Both the position numbers and the translations under genes were made by a program. Below the pieces are notes generated by a model. It made no database searches. It had not been told where the DNA came from and saw only the letters and a list, made by a program, of their open reading frames with translations. A stretch of DNA of 64,000 nt from Fodinibacter sp963811825 (lineage in GTDB: Bacteria; Actinomycetota; Actinomycetes; Actinomycetales; Dermatophilaceae), in contig CAWESS010000041.1 in assembly GCA_963811825.1 (NCBI GenBank), positions 1-64,000 of the forward strand, given 5' to 3'. Positions 17,987 to 26,960 of the stretch are shown here, in pieces. Position 1 is the first letter of the stretch. The number at the start of each line of letters is the position of its first letter.

Positions 17987-19272
17987 CCGGCCCGCTCCTC
18001 CATCTCCGGGGCGTCCTGCTCCGGCTCGATCCGCTCGACGAGGACGGTGGCGATGCGGTGGCGTCGCCCCGACATGCGCTCGGCGGTCAGGCGCAACCCT
18101 GCCACCTCGCAGGTCGAGCCGAGGATCGGCACCCGGCCGAGCTGCTTGCCGATGAGGCCGCCGACGGTGTCGACCTCCTCCTCCTCGAGGTCGATCTCGA
18201 ACAGCTCGACGAGGTCGTCGACGTGCATCGTCGCCGACACCCGCACCCGGCCGTCGTCGAGGTTCTCGACCTCAGGCACCTCGCGGTCGTACTCGTCGGT
18301 GATCTCACCGACGATCTCCTCGAGGATGTCCTCGATCGTCACGAGCCCGGCCGTGCCGCCGTACTCGTCGACGACGACCGCGAAGTGGGCGTGGTCGAGC
18401 TGCATCTCGCGCAGCAGGTCGTCGACCGGCTTGCTCTCGGGCACGAACGGCATCGGCCGCATCAGCTCGGTGACCCGCAGCTTCCCGGCATCCGGGTCGG
18501 CGTTCAGCCGGCGCATGACGTCCTTGAGGTAGAGCAGCCCGACGATGTCGTCGACGTCCTTGCCGAGCACGGGGATGCGCGAGAAGCCCGAGCGCAGGAA
18601 CAGGCTCATCGCGGCCCGGCAGGAGCGGTCGTCGTCGATGGACACCATGTCGGTGCGCGGCACCATGACCTCACGCGCGAGGGTGTCCCCGAGCTCGAAG
18701 ACGGAGTGCAGCATCTCGCGCTCCTCCGCCTCGATGAGGGCGTGGTCGCGGGCCATGTCGACGAGGTCGCGCAGCTCGCTCTCGCTCTCGAACGGGCCGT
18801 CGCGAAACCCCTTGCCCGGAGTGACCGCGTTGGTCAGGGCGATGAGCAGCCGGGAGAAGGGACCGAGCACCCGGCGCAGCCACACCGTCGTCGGCGCGGC
18901 CGCGAGCGCCACCCGCGTGCTGTGCTGCGCCCCGAGCGTGCCCGGGGAGACCCCGACCACCGCGAACGAGATGAGCGCCATGATCGCGATCGCGACGAGG
19001 AAGGGCTGCCAGGTGCCCTCGACCCGCTCGACGACGGCCAGCGTGACCATCACGGCCACGGTCGACTCGGCGATGACGCGCAGGAAGGACAGCACCGACA
19101 GGTAGGCCGCGGTGTCACCGACGACCCGCACGAGCGCCGCGGCGCCGGGGCGTCGCTCGTCGAGCAGCTCCTGGGCGCGGGTGCGGGACATCCGCGAGAA
19201 CGCGGCCTCCGCGGTGGAGATGAGGAAGGCGAGCAGGGTGGCGGCCACTGCGAGGACGACGAGGCGGGTCAT
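17983..19272 (-). CDS. hemolysin C/CorC-family membrane protein (CNNM domain, CBS pair)
   Basis: A 429-residue protein. Residues 1-130 hold three or four membrane helices of the DUF21/CNNM transporter domain. Then comes a linker with FESESELRDLVDMARDHALIEAEEREML, a pair of CBS domains (VMVPRTDMVSIDDDRS and MRPMPFVPESKPVDDLL), and a C-terminal CorC_HlyC domain (ATMHVDDLVELFEIDLEEEEVDTVGGLI). The family is implicated in magnesium or divalent cation export, with the CBS pair sensing nucleotides. It is coupled to era by ATGA and lies 19 bases after ybeY, as in most actinobacteria. Confidence 0.94.
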   Translation of the reverse strand: MTRLVVLAVAATLLAFLISTAEAAFSRMSRTRAQELLDERRPGAAALVRVVGDTAAYLSVLSFLRVIAESTVAVMVTLAVVERVEGTWQPFLVAIAIMALISFAVVGVSPGTLGAQHSTRVALAAAPTTVWLRRVLGPFSRLLIALTNAVTPGKGFRDGPFESESELRDLVDMARDHALIEAEEREMLHSVFELGDTLAREVMVPRTDMVSIDDDRSCRAAMSLFLRSGFSRIPVLGKDVDDIVGLLYLKDVMRRLNADPDAGKLRVTELMRPMPFVPESKPVDDLLREMQLDHAHFAVVVDEYGGTAGLVTIEDILEEIVGEITDEYDREVPEVENLDDGRVRVSATMHVDDLVELFEIDLEEEEVDTVGGLIGKQLGRVPILGSTCEVAGLRLTAERMSGRRHRIATVLVERIEPEQDAPEMEERAG

Positions 19273-19291
19273 GGGTCTTCTCTGGAAGTGG

Positions 19292-19759
19292 TCAGCTGGT
19301 CGGACGGCCGCGGGTGGCGAGGAAGGTGAGCAGCAGCTGGCGCTGCAGCTCGAACATCTCCTTCTCCTCGTCGGGCGTCGCGTGGTCGTAACCGAGCAGG
19401 TGCAGGATGCCGTGGGTCGTGAGCAGGAGCAGCTCCTCCTCGGTCGCGTGGCCGGCCTCTCGGGCCTGGCGCGCGGCGACGCTCGGGCAGAGCACGATGT
19501 CGCCGAGCATCCCTTCCTGGGGCTCCACGCCCTCGCGCCCGGGACGCAGCTCGTCCATGGGGAAGCTCATGACGTCGGTCGGCCCGGGCAGGTCCATCCA
19601 CTGCACGTGCAGGGTCTCCATGGCGGGCTCGTCGACCAGGCGCAGGCACAGGTCGGCCTTGGGGTGCACCCGCATCTGTTCCATGACGTAGCGGGCACAC
19701 GCGACGAGCTCGAGCTCGTCGAGCGAGAACTCGGTCTCGTTGAGGACGTCGATGCTCAC
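19292..19759 (-). CDS. ybeY: endoribonuclease YbeY (rRNA maturation factor)
   Basis: A 155-residue metal-dependent RNase that processes 16S rRNA 3' ends and takes part in ribosome quality control. The zinc-binding signature H-x3-H-x5-H is visible as HGILHLLGYDH near residues 122-132, preceded by DVMSFPMDEL. It starts in an ATGA overlap with phoH upstream and is followed after 19 bases by the CNNM/CBS protein gene. Confidence 0.96.
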   Translation of the reverse strand: MSIDVLNETEFSLDELELVACARYVMEQMRVHPKADLCLRLVDEPAMETLHVQWMDLPGPTDVMSFPMDELRPGREGVEPQEGMLGDIVLCPSVAARQAREAGHATEEELLLLTTHGILHLLGYDHATPDEEKEMFELQRQLLLTFLATRGRPTS

Positions 19760-20757
19760 CGGCGCGTCACCGGCGGCTGCTGTTCGTCCCAGCGGCCGTA
19801 GGCCTCGACGATGGCCGCGACGAGGCGGTGGCGCACGACGTCGGCCGAGGTGAGCTCGCAGAACGCGACGTCGTCGAGGTCGGTGAGGATCTCGCGCACG
19901 ACCCGCAGCCCGCTCGTGGCCGAGCTCGGGAGGTCGACCTGGGTCACGTCGCCGGTGACGACCATCTGGGAGCCGAACCCCAGGCGGGTCAGGAACATCT
20001 TCATCTGGTCGGCCGTGGTGTTCTGGGCCTCGTCCAGGATGATGAACGCGTCGTTGAGGGTGCGCCCGCGCAGGTAGCCCAGGGCAGCGACCTCGATGGT
20101 GCCCGAGGCCATCAGCCGCGGGATCGAGTCGGGGTCGACCATGTCGTGCAGCGCGTCGTACAACGGGCGCAGGTACGGGTCGATCTTGTCGTTGAGGGTG
20201 CCGGGCAGGAAGCCGAGCCGCTCCCCCGCCTCGACGGCCGGGCGGGTGAGGATGATGCGGTTGACCTGCTTGGCCTGCAGCGCGGCCACCGCCTTGGCCA
20301 TCGCGAGGTAGGTCTTGCCGGTGCCGGCGGGGCCGATGCCGAAGACGATGGTGTTGGCGTCGATGGCGTCGACGTAGCGCTTCTGGCCCAGCGTCTTGGG
20401 CCGGATCGTGCGCCCCCGGCTGGAGACGATGTTCATCGTCAGCACGTCGGCGGGGCGCTCGACGGTCTGGGCGCGCAGCATCGCGATGGAGCGCTCGACG
20501 GCGTCACCGTTCAGGCTCTGGCCGCCCTCCAGGACGTCGAGCAGCTCGTCGATGAGGCGCTCGACGAGGGCGACCTCGGCGCTGGGGCCGGAGACGTGGA
20601 ACTCGTTGCCCCGCACGTGCAGGTCGACCCGGGGGAACTGGCGCTCCATCGTGCGCAGCAGCTCGTCGCGGGGGCCCAACAGGGCGACCATCGACACGTC
20701 GGCAGGAACGACGACGGTGTGCTCGCGGACGTGGGGGTGGGTTTGGGCGTCAGTCAT
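19756..20757 (-). CDS. PhoH-family ATPase
   Basis: A 333-residue cytoplasmic P-loop ATPase of the PhoH-like branch linked to ybeY. An N-terminal KH-like RNA-binding region (RVDLHVRGNEFHVSGPSAEVALVERLI, quoted in part as RGNEFHVSG) precedes the ATPase. Walker A is GIGPAGTGKTYLAMAKAV (about residues 138-155) and Walker B is AFIILDEAQNTT. It is thought to act in RNA metabolism with YbeY. A TAGACT hexamer at 20,767-20,772, nine bases before the ATG, suggests a promoter with a nearly leaderless transcript, so the phoH-to-era block can be expressed separately from hrcA. Confidence 0.95.
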   Translation of the reverse strand: MTDAQTHPHVREHTVVVPADVSMVALLGPRDELLRTMERQFPRVDLHVRGNEFHVSGPSAEVALVERLIDELLDVLEGGQSLNGDAVERSIAMLRAQTVERPADVLTMNIVSSRGRTIRPKTLGQKRYVDAIDANTIVFGIGPAGTGKTYLAMAKAVAALQAKQVNRIILTRPAVEAGERLGFLPGTLNDKIDPYLRPLYDALHDMVDPDSIPRLMASGTIEVAALGYLRGRTLNDAFIILDEAQNTTADQMKMFLTRLGFGSQMVVTGDVTQVDLPSSATSGLRVVREILTDLDDVAFCELTSADVVRHRLVAAIVEAYGRWDEQQPPVTRR

Positions 20758-20809
20758 CGTGGGACAAGTCTACGAGGCCGCACCGACGTCGAGCACCCGA
20801 GAATGCCGG

Positions 20810-21157
20810 TCAGCCGGGTGGCCAGGTCAGCGGACGTCCTCCGATGACGTGCAGGTGGGCGTGGAAGACGCTCTGCTGGGCCGCCTCGCCGGTGTTCGCG
20901 ACGGTGCGGTAACCCGGCAACCCCTCGTCGTCCGCGACCCGCGCGGCCAGCCCCACGGCATCCGCGAGCTCCTCCGCCGACGCGGCGGCCAGCCCCGCGA
21001 GGTCGGGCACATGACGGCGGGGCACCACGAGCACGTGGGTCGGCGCCGCGGGGTCGATGTCGCGGAACGCCAGGGAGTGGGCGCTCTCCGCGACGACGTC
21101 CGCGGGGATCGCGCCCTCGACGATCCGGCAGAACAGGCAGCTCTCGGTCTCGCTCAT
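20810..21157 (-). CDS. HIT-family nucleotide hydrolase/transferase
   Basis: A 115-residue single-domain protein of the Hint/histidine-triad group, which hydrolyses adenosine 5'-phosphoramidates and related nucleotides. It begins MSETESCLFCRIVEGAIPAD, the usual CxFC-containing start. The triad is VFHAHLHVIGG (HxHxH) near the C-terminus. TAGATT at 21,165-21,170, seven bases before the ATG, supports a leaderless start. It belongs to the conserved rsmE-HIT-phoH order but is separated from rsmE by the sigma-factor module. Confidence 0.96.
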   Translation of the reverse strand: MSETESCLFCRIVEGAIPADVVAESAHSLAFRDIDPAAPTHVLVVPRRHVPDLAGLAAASAEELADAVGLAARVADDEGLPGYRTVANTGEAAQQSVFHAHLHVIGGRPLTWPPG

Positions 21158-21180
21158 GCAGCCGAATCTAGGCCCCGGCG

Positions 21181-21206
21181 TCAACCGAACGGCAGACCTG
21201 GGCGTC
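21181..21206 (+). promoter_or_regulatory. candidate ECF-type promoter of the sigma factor gene
   Basis: TCAACC at 21,181-21,186 and CGTC at 21,203-21,206 are separated by 16 bases and resemble the AAC-type -35 and CGTC -10 recognised by ECF sigma factors. The first ATG follows nine bases after CGTC, so the transcript would be leaderless or nearly so. GGCGTCAAC occurs twice here (21,179 and 21,201). Autoregulation is inferred from position only. Confidence 0.5.
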
Positions 21207-21214
21207 AACACCGC

Positions 21215-21766
21215 ATGACAATGGCCACCATGGGCGAGCACGGCAGTGCGCAGCGCTCGGCCGACGACGCCGTCACCGAGCTGTATGCCGTGCACTGGCA
21301 GCCGCTCGTCCGGCTCGCCTGGCTGCTCCTCCATGACGCCGGTGAGGCCGAGGAGATCGTCCAGGACGCCTTCATCGCCCTGCACGCCCACTGGTCGGGC
21401 CTGCGCGACCCCTCGGCGGCGGCCGCGTACCTGCGGCGGGCCGTGGTCAACCGGTCGCGTTCCGCGCTGCGCCACCGCGGGGTGGAGCAGCGGTGGGCCG
21501 CCTCGGTGCGCGGCGGGCCGGAGGACCCCGGCACCCGCACGGGCGCCAGCGCCGAGGACTCCGCCGTCGCCGACCTCTCGCGCGAGTCCCTCCTCGCGGC
21601 CCTGAACCGGCTCCCCACCCGACAACGCGAGGTGCTCGTCCTGCGCTACTACCTCGACCTCGCCGAGGCCCAGATCGCCGACGCCCTGGAGATCTCCCCG
21701 GGCTCGGTCAAGACCCACGCGAGCCGGGGCCTGGCAGCCCTGCGCACCGGAACGGAGTGGACATGA
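21215..21766 (+). CDS. SigE-family ECF RNA polymerase sigma factor
   Basis: A 183-residue sigma-70 of the ECF/SigE (TIGR02983-like) group. Region 2 reads ELYAVHWQPLVRLAWLLLHDAGEAEEIVQDAF with the core-binding and -10 recognition helices. Region 4 reads LPTRQREVLVLRYYLDLAEAQIADALEISPGSVKTHASRGL, a helix-turn-helix for the -35. Three in-phase ATGs occur at 21,215, 21,221 and 21,230; the first is chosen because it best follows the ECF-like promoter, and none has a clear Shine-Dalgarno. Its stop overlaps the ATG of the GerMN-Gmad2 gene (ATGA), which is its likely regulatory partner. Confidence 0.93.
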   Translation: MTMATMGEHGSAQRSADDAVTELYAVHWQPLVRLAWLLLHDAGEAEEIVQDAFIALHAHWSGLRDPSAAAAYLRRAVVNRSRSALRHRGVEQRWAASVRGGPEDPGTRTGASAEDSAVADLSRESLLAALNRLPTRQREVLVLRYYLDLAEAQIADALEISPGSVKTHASRGLAALRTGTEWT

Positions 21767-22887
21767 GCACCGACGAGCGCCTGGCGCAGGCGCTGCGAGA
21801 GGCGCTGGACGAGCGGGCGGCCCGGGTCGAGCCCGGCGACCGGCTCGAGGAGATCCTCCGGCTCAGTGAGCCGGCGCGACCCGGGCGCCTGGCCCGGTGG
21901 TGGATGCCGCTCGCGGCCGCCGCCGCGGTGCTCGCCGTCATCTCGGGCGTGTGGATCGGGGTCTCCGGACGGCCCGAGCCGCTGCCCGGTGGCACCGAGA
22001 GCCCGCTCCCCACGGCATCCGCCTCGCCGACTCCGTCGACCGGGCCGACCACGGAGGCGCCCACCCCGTCGGCGAGCCCCACCCCGTCGGCGAGCCCCAC
22101 CACGTCGCCGACGTCGCCGACGACGAGCGCGTCACCGGTGGCCCTTCCGGTCTACTACCTCGGCCCCGATCGGCGACGACGCCCGCGTCGCGCGGCTCTA
22201 CCGCGAGTGGCTCACCGTGCCCGGCGTGACCCGCGACAGCGACGACGCGGCGCGAGCGCGTGCGGCCGTGGGGCTGGCCATGACGGCGACCCCCGCCGGA
22301 ACCGACGGCTACCTGCGCACCTGGGACGGCGTCGACCTCGTCGACCTGTCCGTCACCGACGACCGCATCACCATCACCCTGTCGGGCCCCGGCGGGAGCG
22401 GGTTCCCCGAGGACACCGAACGGGTCAGCGTGCAGCAGCTCGTGTGGACCGCCCAGGCGGCCGTCGGGCGCGGCCGGATCCCCGTGCGCTTCGCCCTCGC
22501 GGACGGGTCGAGCGCGATGTTCGGCAGCCAGCCCGTCGACCGCACCTACGACCGGCCGGAGTCGCGCGACGAGTACTGGCGCGACCTCGCGCCGATCTGG
22601 GTCACCTCCCCCACCCGTGGCCAGACCCTCCCGGCAGGCCGGGTCACCGTGGCGGGTGAGGCCAGCGTCTTCGAGGCGACCGTGTCGTGGCAGCTGCTGC
22701 GGGGCGGAGCGGTCGTCGACGAGGGCTTCACCAACGCCTCGGTGGGCGCCCCCGGCCGCGGCACCTACGAGATCGGGCTCGGCACGGCTGGAACCCGGCT
22801 CGTACGCCGTGCGGGTCTTCGAGCTGAGCGCCGAGGACGGCACGCAGGGTGACGGCCGAGACGACCATGCCGTTCACGGTGCGCTGA
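21763..22887 (+). pseudogene. membrane-anchored GerMN-Gmad2 protein, three frameshifts as read
   Basis: An N-terminal cytosolic segment of about 45 residues (MSTDERLAQALREALDERAA) is followed by one membrane helix and a Ser/Thr/Pro-rich linker. A GerMN-like domain (VYYLGP ... TDGYLRTWDGVDLVDLS) and a Gmad2 immunoglobulin-like domain (SPTRGQTLPAGRVTVAGEAS ... GSYAVRVFELSAEDG) come last. Removing one base each at CCCC 22,164-22,167, GG 22,786-22,787 and GGG 22,847-22,849 restores one frame of about 373 residues ending TMPFTVR. The layout, coupled after an ECF sigma gene, fits a sensor or anti-sigma-like partner with the short N-terminus touching the sigma factor; no zinc motif is seen. Errors rather than decay seem likely. 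Confidence 0.8.
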
Positions 22888-22899
22888 CGACCGGGTCGG

Positions 22900-23644
22900 T
22901 CAGCGCCAGCGCGCCATCGCGCTGAGCACGGCCAGGGCGGCCGGGCCGGCGCTCGACGACCGGAGCACCGTGCTGCCCAGGCGAACGGCGACCGCGCCCG
23001 AGGCCTCGAACGCCGCGAGCTCTTCGGGCGAGATGCCGCCCTCGGGCCCGACGACCACCACGACGTCACCGGATGCCGGGAGCGTCACGTTCGCGAGCGG
23101 CATCCGGGCGTCTTCATGGAGCACGAAAGCCGCTGCGGCAGAGGCGATCCGCGCACCCAGGTCCGCCGACGACGCGGCCGGCGCGAGCACCGGGCGGCGG
23201 GTGCGGCGCGACTGCTTGGTCGCGGCGACGAGCACGGCATCCCACTTGCGCCAGGCCTTCTCGCCGCGCTCTCCCCGCCACTGGACGACGCTGCGCGAGG
23301 CCTGCCACGGAACGACCTCGTCGACGCCGCACTCGGTGGCGGCCTCGATGGCCTGGTCGTCGCGGTCGTTCTTGGCCAGGGCCTGCACGAGGACGAGGCG
23401 CGGGCTCGGCTCGGGGTCGGTGCCCGACCGAGACGACCCGCAGGTCGAGGGTGCCGGCACCGACCGCCACGACCTCGCCCTCCACCCGCAGCCCGGCACC
23501 GTCGGTGAGCAGCAGGTGCTCCCCGACCCGGGTGCGCCGCACCGTCGCCGCGTGCCGCCCCTCCGGGCCGTCGAGGACGACGACGTCGCCGACCCCCCGA
23601 CCGGCGAGGGCAGCGGTCGCGAGCAGGTGCAGCGGGAGGGTCAT
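22900..23644 (-). pseudogene. rsmE: 16S rRNA m3U1498 methyltransferase, one frameshift as read
   Basis: A SPOUT methyltransferase acting on U1498 of 16S rRNA. The N-terminal PUA-like part (MTLPLHLLATAALAGRG ... LLLTDGAGLRVEGEVV) and the C-terminal knotted domain (LVLVQALAKNDRDDQAI, GVDEVVPWQASRSVV, VVVVGPEGGISPEEL, VRLGSTVLRSSSAGPAAL) are in different frames. Removing one C of CCC at 23,423-23,425 joins them into about 247 residues, the normal size. The ATG overlaps the dnaJ stop (ATGA). The knot motif is intact, so the gene is very probably functional in the organism. Confidence 0.93.
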
Positions 23645-24768
23645 CGAGCCTTGAAGGCGTCGCGCAGCTTGCCGAAGATCGACCCGTCGCCCGGGTTGGC
23701 GACCCTGCCCTCGGGTCGCTCCTCGCCGCGCAGTGCCGCGAGCTGGCGCAGCAGGGCCTCCTGCTCGCCGTCCAGGCGGGTCGGGGTCTGCACCATCGCG
23801 TGCACGATGATGTCGCCGCGACCCGTGCCGCGCAGGTGGGTGACCCCGAGCCCGCGCAGGGTGATCGTGTCGCCCGACTGCGTGCCGCGACGGATCTCGA
23901 GGGTCTGCGGGCCGTCGAAGGTCTCCATCGACAGCGAGGCACCCAGGGCCGCAGCCGTCATCGGCACCTCGATCGTCGCGTGCAGGTCGTTGCCGCGCCG
24001 CTGGAAGACCGGATGCCGGTTGACCGCCACCTCGACGTAGAGGTCGCCGGCGGGGCCTGCGCCGTGCCCGACCTCGCCCTCCCCCGCGAGCTGGATGCGC
24101 GTGCCGGTGTCGACACCGGCGGGCACCTTGAGGGTCAGCGTGCGGCGGGTGCGCACCCGGCCGTCGCCGGAGCACTCGTAGCAGGGGTTGGTGATGATCT
24201 GGCCGAACCCCTGGCAGGTCATGCAGGGGCGGGTCGTCATGACCTGGCCGAGGAAGCTGCGCTGCACCTGCTGCACCTCGCCGCGGCCCGCACACACGTC
24301 ACACGTGCGGGTCGAGGTGCCCGGCTGCATCCCGGCGCCCTGGCAGGTGCCACAGGCCACCGCGGTGTCGATGGTGAGGTCCTTCTGGGCGCCGAACACG
24401 GCATCCCCGAGGTCGATGTCCAGGCGCACGAGGGCGTCCTGGCCGCGGGTGGTGCGCGAGCGCGGGCCACGCCCGGCGGTGCCGGCCTGGCCACCGAAGA
24501 AGGCGTCCATGATGTCGCTGAAGGAGAAGCCCTGGCCGAAGCCGGCGGCACCGGCGCCGTACGGGTCGGCCCCGGCGTCGTAGGAGCGCTTCTTGTCGGC
24601 GTCGGAGAGCACGTCGTAGGCCTGCGAGACCTTCTTGAACTGCTCCTCGGCCTCGGGGCCGGGGTTGACGTCGGGGTGCAGGCGCCGGGCGGCCTTGCGG
24701 TAGGCACGCTTGATGTCCTCGGGGCTCGCGTCGCGGGCGACACCGAGGTCGGCGTAGTAGTCGTTCAC
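23641..24768 (-). CDS. dnaJ: molecular chaperone DnaJ (second actinobacterial copy, hrcA-linked)
   Basis: A 375-residue type I Hsp40 co-chaperone that delivers substrates to DnaK. The J domain (YYADLGVARDASPEDIKRAY, with HPD at about residue 31), a G/F region, four CxxCxGxG-type zinc repeats (CGTCQGAG, CDVCAGRG, CMTCQGFG, CYECSGDG) and the C-terminal substrate domain are all present. Start is GTG, ten bases after AAGGA. It follows hrcA in one transcript and is therefore under the CIRCE element. It is the dnaJ2-type gene of Actinobacteria rather than the dnaK-grpE-dnaJ copy. Confidence 0.95.
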   Translation of the reverse strand: MNDYYADLGVARDASPEDIKRAYRKAARRLHPDVNPGPEAEEQFKKVSQAYDVLSDADKKRSYDAGADPYGAGAAGFGQGFSFSDIMDAFFGGQAGTAGRGPRSRTTRGQDALVRLDIDLGDAVFGAQKDLTIDTAVACGTCQGAGMQPGTSTRTCDVCAGRGEVQQVQRSFLGQVMTTRPCMTCQGFGQIITNPCYECSGDGRVRTRRTLTLKVPAGVDTGTRIQLAGEGEVGHGAGPAGDLYVEVAVNRHPVFQRRGNDLHATIEVPMTAAALGASLSMETFDGPQTLEIRRGTQSGDTITLRGLGVTHLRGTGRGDIIVHAMVQTPTRLDGEQEALLRQLAALRGEERPEGRVANPGDGSIFGKLRDAFKAR

Positions 24769-24820
24769 AGGTGGGAGGTCCTTCGGGACGGGGTGGGGGC
24801 GGTCGGTGCGGTCGCTGAGG

Positions 24821-25852
24821 TCACTGCGCGAGGATCCGCGAGACGTAGGTGGCGACGGTGCGCACGGCGGCCATCGTCGTGGGGTAGTCCATCCTCGTCG
24901 GCCCGAGGACGCCCAGGCCCGCGACGAGGTCGGACCCGGCACCGTAGCCGGTGGCCACCATCGAGGTGGTCTGCAGCCCGGCATACGGGTTCTCGTGGCC
25001 GATGCGGACGGCGATGCGCTCACCCTGCTCGGCGGCGGTGCCGAGCAGCTTGAGCAGGACGACGTGCTCCTCGAGGGCCTCGAGCACGGGCCCGAGGCTC
25101 ATCGTGAAGTCGGGGCCGACGCGGGCCAGGTTGGCGGTTCCGGCGAGCACGACGCGCTCCTCGCGCTCCTCCACGAAGGAGTCCTGCAGCGCCGTGCCGA
25201 CCGCGCGCACGAGGTCGCGCAGGCCCGGCTCGACCTGGTCGGGGACGGTGGCCAGCTCGGCGGAGGCCTCGGCCAGGGTGCGTCCGGCGGTGGCCCGGTT
25301 GAGCTCGGTGCGCAGCGCCGCGAGGGTGGTCTCGCCGGCGCTGCTGCTGAGGTCGGTGCCGACGTCGACGACCCGCTGCTCGACGCGCCCCGTCGTCGTG
25401 ATGAGCACGACGAGCACCCGGTCACCGCCGAGCGGCACGAGCTCGATGTGGCGCACGCTGGAGCGGGCGAGCGACGGGTACTGGACGACGGCGACCTGGT
25501 GGGTCAGGGAGGAGAGCAGGCGGACGGTGCGGTCGACGACGTCGTCGAGGTCGACGGCACCCTCGAGGAAGTGCGCGATGGCCCGCTGCTCGGCGGCGCT
25601 CATCGGCTTCACCGCGCTCAGCCGGTCGACGAAGAGGCGGTACCCGGCATCCGTCGGAACGCGCCCGGCGCTCGTGTGGGGGGCGGCGATCAGGCCCTCC
25701 TCCTCGAGGGCGGCCATGTCGTTGCGCACCGTCGCGGCCGACACGCCGAGGTGGTGGCGGTCGAGCAGCGCCTTGGAACCGACCGGCTCGGAGGTCTGCA
25801 CGTAGTCCTGGACGATGGCGCGCAGCACACGCAACCGACGGTCCTCGTTCAT
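24821..25852 (-). CDS. hrcA: heat-inducible transcription repressor HrcA
   Basis: A 343-residue repressor that binds CIRCE and shuts off chaperone genes. The N-terminal winged helix reads RRLRVLRAIVQDYVQTSEPVGSKALL with LGVSAATVRNDMAALEEEGLI as recognition segment. A GAF-like and dimerisation part follows, and the C-terminus carries GPTRMDYPTTMAAVRTVA. The ATG at 25,852 is preferred over the in-frame GTG six bases earlier because that GTG overlaps the Shine-Dalgarno GGAGGT (25,857-25,862). The spacing of four bases is short. A perfect CIRCE lies 35 bases upstream, so it regulates itself and dnaJ. Confidence 0.96.
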   Translation of the reverse strand: MNEDRRLRVLRAIVQDYVQTSEPVGSKALLDRHHLGVSAATVRNDMAALEEEGLIAAPHTSAGRVPTDAGYRLFVDRLSAVKPMSAAEQRAIAHFLEGAVDLDDVVDRTVRLLSSLTHQVAVVQYPSLARSSVRHIELVPLGGDRVLVVLITTTGRVEQRVVDVGTDLSSSAGETTLAALRTELNRATAGRTLAEASAELATVPDQVEPGLRDLVRAVGTALQDSFVEEREERVVLAGTANLARVGPDFTMSLGPVLEALEEHVVLLKLLGTAAEQGERIAVRIGHENPYAGLQTTSMVATGYGAGSDLVAGLGVLGPTRMDYPTTMAAVRTVATYVSRILAQ

Positions 25853-25886
25853 GCCCACCTCCGGTCGGTTCGCCTCAGAACAGCCT

Positions 25887-25913
25887 TTGGCACTCTCGCG
25901 CCGCGAGTGCCAA
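25887..25913. promoter_or_regulatory. CIRCE operator
   Basis: TTGGCACTC, nine bases, GAGTGCCAA: a perfect 9-bp inverted repeat that matches the CIRCE consensus TTAGCACTC-N9-GAGTGCTAA except for symmetrical G/C changes. It lies just upstream of hrcA and is the known HrcA binding site type. It also lies about 50 bases upstream of the divergent DUF3097 gene. Confidence 0.95.
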
Positions 25914-25961
25914 TTCTACGGGCTGGGTCCGACGCGCGCGAATGCCGGTAACCTCACCGGC

Positions 25962-26838
25962 GTGGTGGACAGGTATGGCGGCGACGTGCTCGGGGGCGAC
26001 TGGCGCACGCCACCGCGGGGTCGCTCGGTCGAGCTCGCCGCCGAGCCGGGCACGGTCGTCGAGGACGTCGAGACCGGCTGGGTCGGCGCGGTCGTGCGCG
26101 TGGAGAAGGCCGGCGGCATCATGGTCGTGCACCTCGAGGACCGGCACGGACGCACCCGCGGGTTCCGCCTCGGGCCCGGGTTCCTCGTCGACGGCTCGCC
26201 CGTGACCCTCACTCCCCCCAAGGCGGCGGATGCCGCTCGGCTGGCCGCCGCTCGCGCCGCGGCCTCGCGCACGGCGAGCGGGTCGCGGGCCGTCACCGGG
26301 CAGCGGGCCAAGGTCGCCAGCGGCTCGCGGATCTTCGTCGAGGGCAAGCACGACGCCGAGCTCGTGGAGAAGGTGTGGGGCGCCGACCTGCGCGTCGAGG
26401 GGGTCGTCGTCGAGATGCTCGACGGTGTGGACGACCTCGCCGGGGCGATCCGCGACTTCGCGCCGTCGCACCGGGCGGCGGATGGGGGTGCTCGTCGACC
26501 ACCTCGTGCCCGGCACCAAGGAGTGGCGGGTCGTGCAGGAGGCGCGGGCGGTGAAGCCGTACGCCGCGCACGTGCTCGTGGTCGGCCACCCCTACGTCGA
26601 CGTCTGGCAGTCGGTCAAGCCGCAGCGCCTCGGCATGGACACGTGGCCCGTCATCCCGCGCGGCACCTCGTGGAAGGTCGGCATCGCCGCGCACCTGGGG
26701 TGGCCGCACTCGACCCAGCGCGACCTCGCCATGGCCTGGCGCCAGATCCTGGCGTCGGTGCACACCTATGCCGACCTCGAGCCCGAGCTTCTCGGCCGCG
26801 TCGAGGAGCTCATCGACTTCGTCACCGCCCCCGGGTGA
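25962..26838 (+). pseudogene. DUF3097 family protein, one frameshift as read
   Basis: An actinobacterial conserved protein of unknown function. It begins VVDRYGGDVLGGDWRTPP, continues VVEDVETGWVGAVVRVEKAG and has a central IFVEGKHDAELVEKVWG (Toprim-like, acidic residues). After removing one G of GGGGG at 26,484-26,488 it ends with VLVDHLVPGTKEWRVV, HVLVVGHPYVDVWQSVKP and GTSWKVGIAAHLGWP. Total length is about 291 residues, normal for the family. The GTG is seven bases after TAACCT (25,949-25,954), so it is probably leaderless. The Toprim-like EGKHDAE and HPYVDVW motifs suggest nucleic-acid-related chemistry (inference). Confidence 0.87.
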
Positions 26839-26960
26839 CCCGGTTCTCGGGGTCGGCCCTGACGCGACCCTGACCGCGACCCCGACCCGACCCCGGCTTC
26901 GCGTCGACAGCGCCCCCACGGGTGTTTGATGGATACAGACCCACCCACAAGGAGCACCAG

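Noticed and set aside
22040..22130. Short tandem repeat (TCGGCGAGCCCCACCCCG units) as a possible CRISPR or VNTR
   Set aside because: It encodes the Ser/Pro/Thr linker of the GerMN protein; no spacers. Variable length is possible but it is ordinary low-complexity coding.
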